From contig JAEWBB010000012.1 of the NCBI GenBank assembly GCA_023391375.1, forward strand, positions 1 to 64,000: 64,000 nucleotides of DNA, read 5' to 3'. The DNA comes from Pseudomonadota bacterium (GTDB lineage Bacteria; Pseudomonadota; Alphaproteobacteria; Sphingomonadales; Sphingomonadaceae). Shown one piece after another: positions 50,980-59,727 of this stretch. The position numbers and the translations under genes were made by a program. The notes under the pieces were generated by a model, which worked only from the letters and a program-made list of their open reading frames with translations, was not told the DNA's origin and did not search any database. Numbering within the stretch: position 1 is the stretch's first letter; every line of letters begins with the position of its first letter.

Positions 50980-52512
50980 TTAGACGTAAGTCGGGATGAC
51001 TTCCGCGACGCGGCCCGAATAGGGGTCGACGCGGTAAATGTTGCCGTCGCCATAGCGATACCAGTTGTCCGCGGTGTCATAATATTGCGAACGGTACTGG
51101 AGAGGCACGTTGTAGACGCCATAGCCCGACGGCATCATCTGCCCGACGTTCATCGGGCTTCCGGTCACCAGCGACACCAGCGCGTTGATCATCTGGTTCT
51201 GCGGATCAACCTGGTAGATCGCGCCGTTGGCGTAGCGATAATCCCACTGCGGCGTGTCGTAATAGGCCGACTGGTAATAGTCCGGCACATTGTAGGACGG
51301 ATACGCCGTCGGCCACTGCTGCCCGACATCGTAATAGCCGTTGCCGTAGAGCGGATAGCTCGACTGGATCATCCGCGAGTACGGGTCGACCTGGTAAATG
51401 TAGCCGTTGTTGTAACGGTACCAGGCATCCGGCGTGTCATAATATTGCGAACGATAGTCGTACGGCACGTTGTACGTGTTGTACGCGCTCGGCAGCATCT
51501 GGCCGATGCCCAGGTTGGTGCCGGTAAGCAACGCCACCAGCGAGTTGATCACGCCGTTGTCGGCATTGACCTGGTATAGCCCGCCGTCGCCGTAGCGGTA
51601 GTAATAGTCCGGCGTATCATAATAGAGGCTGCGATAACCGAGCGGGACGTAGCTCGAGCTGTAGTAGCCCGGCATCGGCTGGCCGACCGAATAGGCGCCG
51701 CCGAGCAGCGGGATGATGCCGCCGATCATGCCGTCAGAACGGTTGACGCGATAGATGCGGTCGCCGTCGTAGCGATAGGTCCAGTCGGGCGTGTCCTGAT
51801 AGCGGCTGGCGTATCGCAGCGGCATCCAGTTGGCCTGTTCCGCCCAACGGCGGTCCATTTGCTGGCCGAGCTTCCACTCCTCACGACGCTCCTTGCGGAG
51901 TTCATTCCGCAGGTGGGCGCGGGCCGACACTTCCTGGCCGAAGTTTTTGAATCCGCTGTCCGCGCGGTAGTCACGGCGATCATCGAATGCCCGCTGGCGC
52001 AGCGCCTCGCGGCGATCGTCGAAGCGCGGCGCAAAGGCCCTGCGTTCAACCTCCCGACGATCCATTCGCTGTTCGACTCGCATCGGTCGCGAGGCACGCT
52101 CGACGCGACGCTCCATGGCCTGACGCTCCATCCGCATCGGACGGATATTGCGCTCGACTTGCCGCTCCATGCGACGGGTTTGCTGACGTTCGAACCGCGG
52201 CGTGCTGCGGTCGGCGCGACGCATTTCACCGCCACGTTCGGCACGTTGCATCTGGCGCATCTCGCGCGCCCCGCCGCGTTCGGCGCGCTGCATCTGGCGC
52301 ATCTCGCCCCCGCCGCGCTGGGCACGTTGCATCTGGCGCATCTCACCGCCGCCCGAACGGTCGGGCCGCGCTTTCTGGCCGCCTCCGCCATTTCCGCCGC
52401 CGCGGTCCTGTTCGGCATGCTGGCCATGGCCACCGCCCTTCGGACCGGCCGTGGCCGGAGCTGCGAGCGCCATCGTGGCGGCGCCTGCGATCAACATCAT
52501 CTTGCGGGTCAT
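50980..52512 (-). CDS. Secreted Arg-rich protein with tandem 60-residue YRY repeats
   Basis: A 510-residue exported protein. Residues 1-22 form a signal peptide. Then come a Gly-rich segment, three copies of EMRQMQRAxRGG (about 57-95), a very Arg/Met-rich region to about 185, a short helical linker, and 4.7 tandem repeats of about 60 residues (231-510). Each repeat has the core YYDTPDxxYRYxxG(x)IYQVDP, then a hydrophobic I-x-x-L-V-x-L segment and an YNVP end. No known family recognised; the repeats suggest a beta-structured periplasmic or surface protein, and the Arg-rich part may bind polyanions. The ATG has a GGAGG site. A strong terminator follows. Confidence 0.85.
   Translation of the reverse strand: MTRKMMLIAGAATMALAAPATAGPKGGGHGQHAEQDRGGGNGGGGQKARPDRSGGGEMRQMQRAQRGGGEMRQMQRAERGGAREMRQMQRAERGGEMRRADRSTPRFERQQTRRMERQVERNIRPMRMERQAMERRVERASRPMRVEQRMDRREVERRAFAPRFDDRREALRQRAFDDRRDYRADSGFKNFGQEVSARAHLRNELRKERREEWKLGQQMDRRWAEQANWMPLRYASRYQDTPDWTYRYDGDRIYRVNRSDGMIGGIIPLLGGAYSVGQPMPGYYSSSYVPLGYRSLYYDTPDYYYRYGDGGLYQVNADNGVINSLVALLTGTNLGIGQMLPSAYNTYNVPYDYRSQYYDTPDAWYRYNNGYIYQVDPYSRMIQSSYPLYGNGYYDVGQQWPTAYPSYNVPDYYQSAYYDTPQWDYRYANGAIYQVDPQNQMINALVSLVTGSPMNVGQMMPSGYGVYNVPLQYRSQYYDTADNWYRYGDGNIYRVDPYSGRVAEVIPTYV
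50983..51822 (-). repeat. Coding repeats: 4.7 x 60-residue units
   Basis: Five consecutive units of 59, 60, 60, 60 and 41 residues (231-289, 290-349, 350-409, 410-469, 470-510) within the secreted repeat protein. The invariant skeleton is Y-Y-D-T, Y-R-Y, G, (I/L)-Y-(Q/R)-V. The units are diverged at the DNA level, so they are old rather than recent duplications. Confidence 0.85.
52228..52344 (-). repeat. Short MRQMQRA coding repeats
   Basis: Three near-identical 12-14-residue units (EMRQMQRAQRGG and variants) in the N-terminal third of the repeat protein. They are close to identical at the DNA level (CATCTGGCGCAT-type units on the + strand), indicating recent expansion. Confidence 0.8.
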
Positions 52513-52607
52513 GAAGACCTCCAAATCTGTTTATCCAATTGCCTAAGAGAACGCAGTTGATCGCAAAAAGTGGCTTGGCGCTGCCTGAACCACCGGAGAA
52601 ACGTGGG

Positions 52608-52639
52608 TCAATTCAACGCGTTGCAAGGTCGATTCAACG
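52608..52639 (+). repeat. Direct repeats spaced 21 bp, possible operator
   Basis: TCAATTCAACG and TCGATTCAACG, differing at one base, start exactly 21 bases apart (two helical turns). They lie in the roughly 300-base region between the repeat-protein start and mtgA, upstream of the EcfG promoter. Such spacing is typical of sites bound by a dimer or tandem regulator; the binder is unknown. Confidence 0.35.
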
Positions 52640-52686
52640 TTAAGACGACGCCCTGCAAAAAATTTCGAAAAAAGTTGGAATTTGCC

Positions 52687-52711
52687 GGAACCATTGTTCG
52701 CAACCGCCGTT
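52687..52711 (+). promoter_or_regulatory. EcfG general-stress promoter of candidate small RNA
   Basis: GGAAC, exactly 16 bases, then CGTT: a perfect match to the alphaproteobacterial EcfG (sigma-T) promoter consensus. An A/T-rich stretch (CAAAAAATTTCGAAAAAAG) lies just upstream. The predicted start is around 52719, only about 30 bases before a terminator hairpin, hence the small-RNA proposal. Confidence 0.7.
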
Positions 52712-52718
52712 TTATTGG

Positions 52719-52785
52719 CGTGGTTCAATTCTTCGGAAGCGAACCATGGAGCCCCGGGAACTTCGGTTTCCGGGGCTTACTTTTT
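52719..52785 (+). ncRNA. Candidate EcfG-dependent small RNA, two UUCG hairpins
   Basis: Between the EcfG promoter and a canonical terminator lies a transcript of about 67 bases. Its first hairpin pairs TGGTTC with GAACCA, has a small internal loop, then TTC/GAA closed by a cUUCGg tetraloop. Four bases later comes the terminator: AGCCCCGGGAAC pairs with GTTTCCGGGGCT around another UUCG loop, followed by TACTTTTTG. No convincing short ORF is inside (one ATG starts at 52746 and runs without a Shine-Dalgarno). mtgA starts 28 bases after the U-tract, so alternatively this is an mtgA leader with an attenuator. Confidence 0.45.
52750..52785 (+). terminator. Intrinsic terminator with UUCG tetraloop upstream of mtgA
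   Basis: A 12-bp stem (one G-T pair), loop TTCG, then TACTTTTTG. It is the best-formed terminator in the window and sits in front of, not behind, a coding gene. Confidence 0.85.
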
Positions 52786-52812
52786 GTCCCCAGCGCCGCT
52801 AGCGAATTGGCC

Positions 52813-53796
52813 ATGGCAAAGCGCTCCGTCCCCCAGTTCAAACGCCCCCAGCGCAAGAAGCGCCGCGGTGTCCTGTCGATGCTTTTCCGCATCGTCCTCG
52901 GCCTCTTCGTCCTCAGTATCGTGTGGGTCGCGCTCCTCCGCTTCGTGCCGCCACCGATCACAGCAACCATGGTGGGCGATCTCATTGCCGGGCGCGGCGT
53001 CGACAAGGACTGGATGAGCCTCGACGAAATGGACCGTGACATGGTCCGCGCGGCGATCGGCGCGGAGGATGGGAAGTTCTGCCAGCATTCGGGTTTCGAC
53101 TGGGACGCAATCCAGGACGCCGCCAAGCGCAACGCTTCCGGCGGGCGGATCCGCGGCGGCTCCACCATCAGCCAGCAGACCGCCAAGAACGTCTTCCTGT
53201 GGCAGGGCGGCGGTTACGTCCGGAAAGGCATGGAGGCGTACTTCACCTTCCTGATCGAACATCTTTGGGGCAAGCGGCGGATCATGGAGGTCTACCTCAA
53301 TGTCGCCGAAACGGGGATTGGCACGTACGGCGCCAATGCGGGATCGATGCGCTATTTCGGCCATGACGCCAGTGCGATGAGCGCGACGGAGGCGGCGCGG
53401 ATTGCCGCCGTCCTGCCGCTGCCCAAGAAGCGCGGTGCGATCGCGCCCAAGGGCTTCACCCGCCGTTACGGCAACACGATCGCCGCGCGTATCGGCCAGG
53501 TCGGCCGCGACGGCCTCGACGCGTGCGTCTATCGCGGCACGGTCGCGCCCGCGCCGAAGGCACCGCCCAAGGTGTCCAAGCCGAAGGTGGATCCGGGCGC
53601 CGAATACGAGACCAGCGCGCCTCCACCGCCCGAACCCAGCGTCGACGAGAGGCCGGTCGAAGAGACGCCAACCGCACAGGTTCCCGAGACGACGGAGCCG
53701 CCAGCGCAGCCAAGCGCAGAACCACAGCCGATTTCGCCGCCAGCCATCGACGCGCCAACGCCGCCCGCACCTTCGGCCACGTCGAACGGGGTTTAG
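52813..53796 (+). CDS. mtgA: Monofunctional peptidoglycan transglycosylase MtgA
   Basis: MtgA polymerises lipid II into glycan strands. The 327-residue product has a basic N-terminus, one membrane segment (about 21-43), and a GT51 domain: catalytic Glu85 in IGAEDGKFCQHSGFD, the GGSTISQQTAKNVFLW block, RKGMEAYFTFLIEHLWGKRRI and MEVYLNVAETG. Unusually, about 95 residues rich in Pro, Glu and Ala follow the domain, lacking any recognisable motif; MtgA is normally shorter. Start chosen at the ATG (MAKRSVPQF). It lies 28 bases after a terminator and overlaps dnaE tail to tail by four bases (TTAG). Confidence 0.92.
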   Translation: MAKRSVPQFKRPQRKKRRGVLSMLFRIVLGLFVLSIVWVALLRFVPPPITATMVGDLIAGRGVDKDWMSLDEMDRDMVRAAIGAEDGKFCQHSGFDWDAIQDAAKRNASGGRIRGGSTISQQTAKNVFLWQGGGYVRKGMEAYFTFLIEHLWGKRRIMEVYLNVAETGIGTYGANAGSMRYFGHDASAMSATEAARIAAVLPLPKKRGAIAPKGFTRRYGNTIAARIGQVGRDGLDACVYRGTVAPAPKAPPKVSKPKVDPGAEYETSAPPPPEPSVDERPVEETPTAQVPETTEPPAQPSAEPQPISPPAIDAPTPPAPSATSNGV

Positions 53797-56700
53797 CCGA
53801 CCAGCGCCATCTTCGGCGGGGCGCTGAGGTCGACGCGCTCTTCCCCGATCAGGCGCGACAGCTTCATCGCCAGATCGGCGTCGAGCGAATAGTCCTGCCC
53901 CAGCAGCAGCCGGGCACGCGATCCGTCGGCCATCGTCACGGTGGCACGAACGATGCCGTTGCCCCCTTTCGCCGCGTCGAGCTGCGCGGCGATCTCCGCC
54001 ATGGGCGCGTCTGGCGGCAAGTCCAGCGCCAGGGTCAGGCGCGTGCGCTTGGCCAGTGTCTCGATTGGCTGGAAATCCTTGACGGTCACGCGCGGAATGT
54101 CGTCGCCGGGCCGCCGGTCGAATTCGACCTTCATCAGCCCGCACGCGCCTGATTTCGCCGCCGCCTCGAGGTCGGCCGCCGGCTGGTCGTCGAACGCCGT
54201 CGCCTCATATTGCCCCGACGCGTCGGACAGGGTCGCGGTCAGGAACCGCCGGCCCTTGGCCGAGACGCGCCAGCGCGCGCCTTCGACCAACCCCGCGAGC
54301 TGGCCGTTGACCCGCCCTTCCGCGCCCCCTGCCGCGGCTACGTCGGCGAAGCTCTTCACCTTGTGGGCAGCAAGCAGGTGGCGCTGCGCATCGACCGGAT
54401 GGGCCGAGAAGAAGAAGCCGAACGCGTCGCGCTCCGCCGCCATGCGTTCGGCAAGGCTCCAGCTCGCCGACGGCAGCCGGATGGCGGCAATATCCGCAGC
54501 ATCGCTGGGCCCACCGAACAGGCCATGCTGGCCGCTCGTGCGCTGGTCATGAGCCGACGCAGCGTGGGCCAGGATCGTCTCCGCCGCCGCGAACAGGCGC
54601 GGCCGGTCATCGTTCAGGCTGTCGAACGCGCCGGCCGCGGCGAGGCTTTCAATCTGCCGGCGGTTGAGGAGTTTCGGATCGATCCGATCGGCGAAATCGT
54701 CGAGGCTCTTGAACGGCCCGTTGGCCTGCCGCTCCGCGACCAGCGCCTCCATCGCGCCCTCACCGACGCCCTTGAGCGCGCCTAGGGCGTAGCGGACCTT
54801 TCCGTCTTCGACGCTGAATGCCGCTTCGGAGTGATTGACGTCCGGCGGCAGGCAGGCGATCCCGCTGCGGCGCATGTCTTCGACGAACAGCGCCAGCTTG
54901 TCGGTCTGGTGGATGTCGTAGCTCATCGACGCGGCGAAGAATTCCGCGGGGTAGTGCGCCTTCAGCCAGGCCGTATGATACGCAACCAGCGCATAGGCAG
55001 CCGCGTGACTCTTGTTGAAGCCGTAGCCGGCGAACTTGTCGATCAGGTCGAACAGTTCGTTTGCTTTCTGCGGCGAAATGGCGTGGGTTGCTGCCCCCTC
55101 GATAAAGCGCGCCCGCTGGGCGTCCATCTCGCTCTGGATTTTCTTGCCCATCGCGCGGCGCAGAAGGTCGGCGTCGCCCAGGCTGTAGCCGGCCAGCACC
55201 TGCGCCGCCTGCATGACCTGCTCCTGGTAGACAAAGATGCCGTAAGTTTCCTTCAGCACCTCTTCCAGCATGGGATGCGGATAGGCGATGTCGGCCCGCC
55301 CGTTCTTGCGGTCGCCGAATAGCGGGATATTGTCCATCGGGCCCGGCCGATAGAGCGATACGAGCGCGATGATGTCGCCGAAATTGGTCGGGCGGACGGC
55401 CGCAAGCGTGCGCCGCATGCCTTCCGATTCCAGCTGGAACACGCCGACCGTGTCGCCGCGCTTCAACAGCTCGAAGACCGCAGGGTCGTCCCAGGCCAAA
55501 CCCGCATAATCGACGTCCACACCGCCCAGCGCGAGCAGGCGCTGGCCTTCATTCAGCACCGACAAGGTCTTGAGGCCGAGGAAGTCGAACTTCACGAGGC
55601 CCGCCGCCTCGACATATTTCATGTCGAACTGCGTGACCGGCATGTCCGATCGCGGATCGCGATAGAGCGGGACGAGCTGGTCCAGCGGACGGTCGCCGAT
55701 CACTACGCCCGCCGCATGGGTCGAGCTGTGCCGCGGCAGGCCCTCGAGCTTGGTGGCGAGGTCGAACAGCCGCTTGACGTCGGCGTCGCCCTTCACCTCG
55801 CGCTCCAGCTCGCCGACGCCGTTGAGGGCGCGCTTGAGGTCCCAGGGATCCGTCGGATGGTTCGGGACAAGCTTGGCGAGCCGGTCAACCTGGCCGTAGC
55901 TCATCTGCAGCACACGGCCGGTGTCCTTCAGCACCGCGCGCGCCTTGAGGCGTCCGAAGGTGATGATCTGTGCCACCTTGTCGCGCCCGTATTTCTGCTG
56001 GACGTAGGCGATCACTTCCTCGCGCCGGGTTTCGCAAAAGTCGATGTCGAAGTCGGGCATCGACACGCGTTCCGGGTTGAGGAATCGCTCGAACAGCAGG
56101 TTCAGCTCGATCGGGTCGAGGTCGGTGATGGTCAGCGCCCAGGCGACCGCCGAGCCCGCGCCCGAGCCGCGGCCCGGCCCGACCGGAATGCCGTTGTCCT
56201 TCGCCCACTGGATGAAGTCGGCGACGATCAGGAAGTAGCCGGCGAACCCCATGCGGGTGATGACGTCGATCTCGAAATCCAGCCGCTCGCGATACGTCGC
56301 CTTGTCGTCCTCGGCGCGGCCGGCAAGCCGCCGCTCGAGGCCCGCGTGCGCTTCGCGCCGCAGCGTCTCGTCCTCGTCGTCGGACAAGCGCGGAAGGATC
56401 GGACGGCGCTTGGGCGCGGTGACCGCACAGCGTCGCGCGATGACCGACGTGTTCTGCAGCGCCTCGGGCAGGTCCGCGAACAGGGTTTCCATCACCGACG
56501 CAGGCTTCAACCAAGCCTCGGGCGAACTCACGCGACGGTCGTTGTTTTCGACGTAGGACGACTGAGCGATGCACAGCATGGCATCGTGTGCGGCATGGAA
56601 ATCGGGCTCGGCATATTGCGCGGGATTGGTGGCGACCAGCGGCAGGTCGAGCGCATAGGCCAGGTCGACCAGCGCGTTTTCCGCCGCTTCCTCGACCGCG

Positions 56701-57233
56701 TCGCCGCGCCGCGACAATTCGACGTAGAGACGGTGGGGAAAGAGGGCCTTCAACCGCCCCGCATAGTCGCCCGCCTTGGCCGGCTGCCCATCGGCGAAGA
56801 GCCGCGCCAGCGCGCCCTCGCCGCCCGCGGTCATCGCGATCAGGCCATCGCTCAGCCCTTCAAGCGCGTAGAGCGGAACGTGCGGGTCCTCGTGCGCGGG
56901 GCGATCAAGGTGCGCCATGCTGACGAGCTTGGTGAGGTTGTCGTAGCCCGCCTCGTCCTGCGCCAGCAGCGCCAACCAGTCGATCGTGCCCGCAGGTCCC
57001 AGCCCTGCCGGACGGGCCACCGCCAGCATCGCGCCAATGACGGGCTGGACCCCCTCGCCCAGGCAGGCCTCGCCGAACGCCATCGCGCCGTACAGGCCGT
57101 TACGGTCGGCCATGGCGATGGCCGGAAAACCGAGCTTCTTGGCGTGCTTGGCGATCGCTTTCGGCTCGATCGCGCCTTCCAGCATGGTGAAAGACGAAAA
57201 GACGCGCAGCGGGACGTAGGGATGATCGGCCAT
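53793..57233 (-). CDS. dnaE: DNA polymerase III alpha subunit
   Basis: The main replicative polymerase. The 1146-residue product begins with the PHP domain (VPLRVFSSFTMLEGAI), has the catalytic PGRGSGAGS at 353-361 and metal-binding PDFDIDF at 393-399, the helix-hairpin-helix region, an internal beta-clamp-binding motif QHGLF at 902-906 and a C-terminal OB fold. This is the DnaE1 type, not the ImuC/DnaE2 error-prone form. It is the last gene in the minus-strand run proS-lolC-lolD-lipoprotein-dnaE, with about 70 bases before it. Confidence 0.97.
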   Translation of the reverse strand: MADHPYVPLRVFSSFTMLEGAIEPKAIAKHAKKLGFPAIAMADRNGLYGAMAFGEACLGEGVQPVIGAMLAVARPAGLGPAGTIDWLALLAQDEAGYDNLTKLVSMAHLDRPAHEDPHVPLYALEGLSDGLIAMTAGGEGALARLFADGQPAKAGDYAGRLKALFPHRLYVELSRRGDAVEEAAENALVDLAYALDLPLVATNPAQYAEPDFHAAHDAMLCIAQSSYVENNDRRVSSPEAWLKPASVMETLFADLPEALQNTSVIARRCAVTAPKRRPILPRLSDDEDETLRREAHAGLERRLAGRAEDDKATYRERLDFEIDVITRMGFAGYFLIVADFIQWAKDNGIPVGPGRGSGAGSAVAWALTITDLDPIELNLLFERFLNPERVSMPDFDIDFCETRREEVIAYVQQKYGRDKVAQIITFGRLKARAVLKDTGRVLQMSYGQVDRLAKLVPNHPTDPWDLKRALNGVGELEREVKGDADVKRLFDLATKLEGLPRHSSTHAAGVVIGDRPLDQLVPLYRDPRSDMPVTQFDMKYVEAAGLVKFDFLGLKTLSVLNEGQRLLALGGVDVDYAGLAWDDPAVFELLKRGDTVGVFQLESEGMRRTLAAVRPTNFGDIIALVSLYRPGPMDNIPLFGDRKNGRADIAYPHPMLEEVLKETYGIFVYQEQVMQAAQVLAGYSLGDADLLRRAMGKKIQSEMDAQRARFIEGAATHAISPQKANELFDLIDKFAGYGFNKSHAAAYALVAYHTAWLKAHYPAEFFAASMSYDIHQTDKLALFVEDMRRSGIACLPPDVNHSEAAFSVEDGKVRYALGALKGVGEGAMEALVAERQANGPFKSLDDFADRIDPKLLNRRQIESLAAAGAFDSLNDDRPRLFAAAETILAHAASAHDQRTSGQHGLFGGPSDAADIAAIRLPSASWSLAERMAAERDAFGFFFSAHPVDAQRHLLAAHKVKSFADVAAAGGAEGRVNGQLAGLVEGARWRVSAKGRRFLTATLSDASGQYEATAFDDQPAADLEAAAKSGACGLMKVEFDRRPGDDIPRVTVKDFQPIETLAKRTRLTLALDLPPDAPMAEIAAQLDAAKGGNGIVRATVTMADGSRARLLLGQDYSLDADLAMKLSRLIGEERVDLSAPPKMALVG

Positions 57234-57306
57234 GGACGAGTCACTATGGGCCGAAAGGGCGTGAAATCAACGCAGTCGGAGCGACTTATCCCCAGCTAAT
57301 CGAGTC

Positions 57307-57813
57307 TCAGTTCGGGCCTTGCCAGCCCATCAGCGTGTAAATGTCGCGCTCGTACCAGCGGTACGCCTGGCGGATGCAATAATCGTCGCGGCAACGGTTG
57401 CGGTCGGCCAGGTACTGGCGGCCGAGGTTGCGAAGGCGGTCGCCTTGCTCGGTCGACGCTTCATCCATCGCCCGGTCGAAGGATGCTGCCACCCTGCGGT
57501 CAAGCGCGCCGAGTTCGGGCACGGCGCAAATGTGCCGCTCGACCCGGCCCGACGCGGCCGAGCAGTCGAAACTCGGGTTGCTGTCCTTGGGCGCCAGAGG
57601 ATCGTCGCCTTCGTCCGACGTCAGCTCGTTTTCAGGCGCGGGCTCCTCGACCGGCGCGGCCGCCGGCGGCGCGACCTCGTTCTCAGCCTCGTTACCGACA
57701 TTGGCTTCCTCGGCCACGGCATTGCCTTCGACCTGACTCAGGTCGTCGGGAAGCTTGTCCTTGTCACAAGCGCCAAGGAGCAGGAGCCCGGCAAGGACGA
57801 TCGCGCGCTTCAT
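57307..57813 (-). CDS. Lipoprotein with LprI-like C-terminal domain
   Basis: A 168-residue lipoprotein: signal sequence with lipobox LLGAC (Cys16), an acidic Pro/Ala-rich linker (about 20-75), and a Cys-containing helical domain with [28 protein letters not shown] and a final [21 protein letters not shown]. This fits the lysozyme-inhibitor LprI-like / DUF1311 pattern, in which the paired Cys residues form disulfides. It would act in the periplasm, perhaps protecting the cell wall. Its start overlaps the lolD stop by four bases, so it is cotranscribed with the machinery that exports lipoproteins. Confidence 0.78.
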   Translation of the reverse strand: MKRAIVLAGLLLLGACDKDKLPDDLSQVEGNAVAEEANVGNEAENEVAPPAAAPVEEPAPENELTSDEGDDPLAPKDSNPSFDCSAASGRVERHICAVPELGALDRRVAASFDRAMDEASTEQGDRLRNLGRQYLADRNRCRDDYCIRQAYRWYERDIYTLMGWQGPN

Positions 57814-58484
57814 TCGAGCACCCCCTCGTGCAAGCGGACGACGCGGTCCATTTTCGACGCAAGCCGCTCGTTATGGGTCGCCACGAGCGCGGCGCTACCC
57901 TCGCCGCGGACGAGCGCGAGGAATTCGGCCAGCACCTTGTCGCTGGTCGCCTCGTCGAGATTGCCCGTGGGTTCGTCGGCCAGCACCAGCGGCGGGCGGT
58001 TGGCCAGCGCCCGCGCAACCGCGACGCGCTGCTGCTCGCCGCCGGACAGCTTGGACGGCCGGTGGTCGAGCCGCTGGCCGAGACCAAGCTGAGTCAGCAG
58101 GCTTGCTGCCCGCTCGCGCGCGTCATGCGCACTGGTGCCGTGGATGATCTGCGGCAGGACCACATTCTCGACGGCATCGAAGTCGGGCAGCAAATGGTGG
58201 AACTGGTAGACGAAGCCCAGCGCGTCACGGCGGAGCGCCGTTCGGCCTTCATCGTCCAGCTTCGCCGCTTCTTGGCCGTGAAGTCTGATCGACCCCTCGA
58301 AGCCGCCTTCGAGAAGGCCGACCGCCTGGAGCAATGTCGACTTGCCCGAGCCCGACGGCCCCAGCAAGGCGACGATTTCTCCCGGGCGCACTTCGAGGTC
58401 GACGCCGCGAAGGACCTCGATCGTGACGTCACCCTGGGTGAAGGCGCGGCGCAGGCCGCGGGTGGCAAGGACGGGCTCACTCAT
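57810..58484 (-). CDS. lolD: Lipoprotein-releasing ABC transporter ATPase LolD
   Basis: LolD powers release of outer-membrane lipoproteins to LolA. The 224-residue ATPase has Walker [10 protein letters not shown] at 42-50, the ABC signature [10 protein letters not shown], Walker [14 protein letters not shown] and the switch His in ATHNERL. Its start overlaps lolC by eight bases. With the permease upstream and a lipoprotein gene downstream, the complex assignment is secure; a LolA gene is not in the window. Confidence 0.95.
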   Translation of the reverse strand: MSEPVLATRGLRRAFTQGDVTIEVLRGVDLEVRPGEIVALLGPSGSGKSTLLQAVGLLEGGFEGSIRLHGQEAAKLDDEGRTALRRDALGFVYQFHHLLPDFDAVENVVLPQIIHGTSAHDARERAASLLTQLGLGQRLDHRPSKLSGGEQQRVAVARALANRPPLVLADEPTGNLDEATSDKVLAEFLALVRGEGSAALVATHNERLASKMDRVVRLHEGVLE

Positions 58485-59727
58485 AACGCAGCACCTGCAC
58501 CGGGTCGGTCGACGCCGCCTTCCACGCCGGATAGAGCGTCGACAGGAAGCTCGCGATCAGCGCCACCAGCACGATCAGCGTCACCTCGACCGGATCGGTC
58601 CGCGACGGCAGTTCGGTCAGGACGCGCACGCTCGGGTCCCACAGGTTCTGGTGAGTCACCTTCTGGATCAGGTCGACGATGTTCTGGCGGAAGAAGAGGA
58701 AGATCGCGCCCAGCACCATGCCGGCGAGGATGCCGAGGCTGCCGATGGTGGTGCCGACCGTCACGAACACCTTCATCAGGCTGCGCCGGCTCGCGCCCAT
58801 TGTCCGCAGGATGGCGATGTCGCGGGTCTTGGCGCGGACCAGCATGATCAGCGACGACAGAATGTTGAACACCGCGACCAGGATAATCAGCGACAGGACG
58901 ATGAACATGGCGATCCGCTCGATCTCCAACGCCTCGAACAGCGCCGAGTTGATCTGCCGCCAGTCGACGATCACGCCCTTGCCCTGGACCATCGGTTTCA
59001 GCGGGTTGAGGATGGCGTCGACCTTGTCCGGGTCGTCGACTTGGACCTCGATCATCGCGACGTCGTCGCCCATCATCAGCAGCGTCTGTGCGTCCTGCAT
59101 CGGCATGATCACGAACGCCTTGTCGAAGTCGTAAACCCCGACCTCGAAAATCGCGCCGACGGTGTAGCTGACGATGCGCGGCACGGTGCCGACCGGGGTC
59201 GAGCGGCCTTCCGGGCTGATCAGCGAGAATTCCATGCCCGGCTGCAGGCCCAGCGTCTGGGCGAGGCCGGAGCCGATCGCGACGACGTTGCTGCCCGGCA
59301 CGATCGCCCGCATGTCGCCGGCGATGACATGCTCGTTGATGGTCTTGTTGGTCCGGATGTCCTCCATCCGGTTGCCGCGCACCAGCACCCCTTCGACCCG
59401 CCCGTTCGCGCTGGCCATCAGCGGCTGCTCGATCAGGGGAATCGCGCTCTGGACACCCGGCAGCTTGACCGCGCGTTCGGCGATCGGCTGCCAATCGCTC
59501 AGGCGGCCGTCATAGCCCTGCACCAGCGCGTGGCCGTTCAGACCGGTGATCTTGTCGAACAGCTCGGCGCGGAAGCCGTTCATCACGCTCATGACGATGA
59601 TCAGCGCCGCGACGCCCAGCGCCACGGCGGCCAGGCTGATCGACGCGACCAGGAAAATGAAGCCTTCGCCCTTGCCTGGGAGCAAGTAGCGCTTGGCGAT
59701 CATGCGTTCGTAGGGATTGAGGATCAT
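58477..59727 (-). CDS. lolC: Lipoprotein-releasing permease LolC/LolE family
   Basis: A 416-residue permease with one N-terminal membrane helix (about 22-47), a large periplasmic domain (50-270) and three C-terminal helices, the standard LolC/E topology. N-terminal [20 protein letters not shown] and C-terminal [17 protein letters not shown] are family signatures. Only one permease gene is present, so the transporter is probably a homodimer of the LolF type with LolD. It overlaps proS by four bases upstream and lolD by eight downstream. Confidence 0.93.
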   Translation of the reverse strand: MILNPYERMIAKRYLLPGKGEGFIFLVASISLAAVALGVAALIIVMSVMNGFRAELFDKITGLNGHALVQGYDGRLSDWQPIAERAVKLPGVQSAIPLIEQPLMASANGRVEGVLVRGNRMEDIRTNKTINEHVIAGDMRAIVPGSNVVAIGSGLAQTLGLQPGMEFSLISPEGRSTPVGTVPRIVSYTVGAIFEVGVYDFDKAFVIMPMQDAQTLLMMGDDVAMIEVQVDDPDKVDAILNPLKPMVQGKGVIVDWRQINSALFEALEIERIAMFIVLSLIILVAVFNILSSLIMLVRAKTRDIAILRTMGASRRSLMKVFVTVGTTIGSLGILAGMVLGAIFLFFRQNIVDLIQKVTHQNLWDPSVRVLTELPSRTDPVEVTLIVLVALIASFLSTLYPAWKAASTDPVQVLRYE

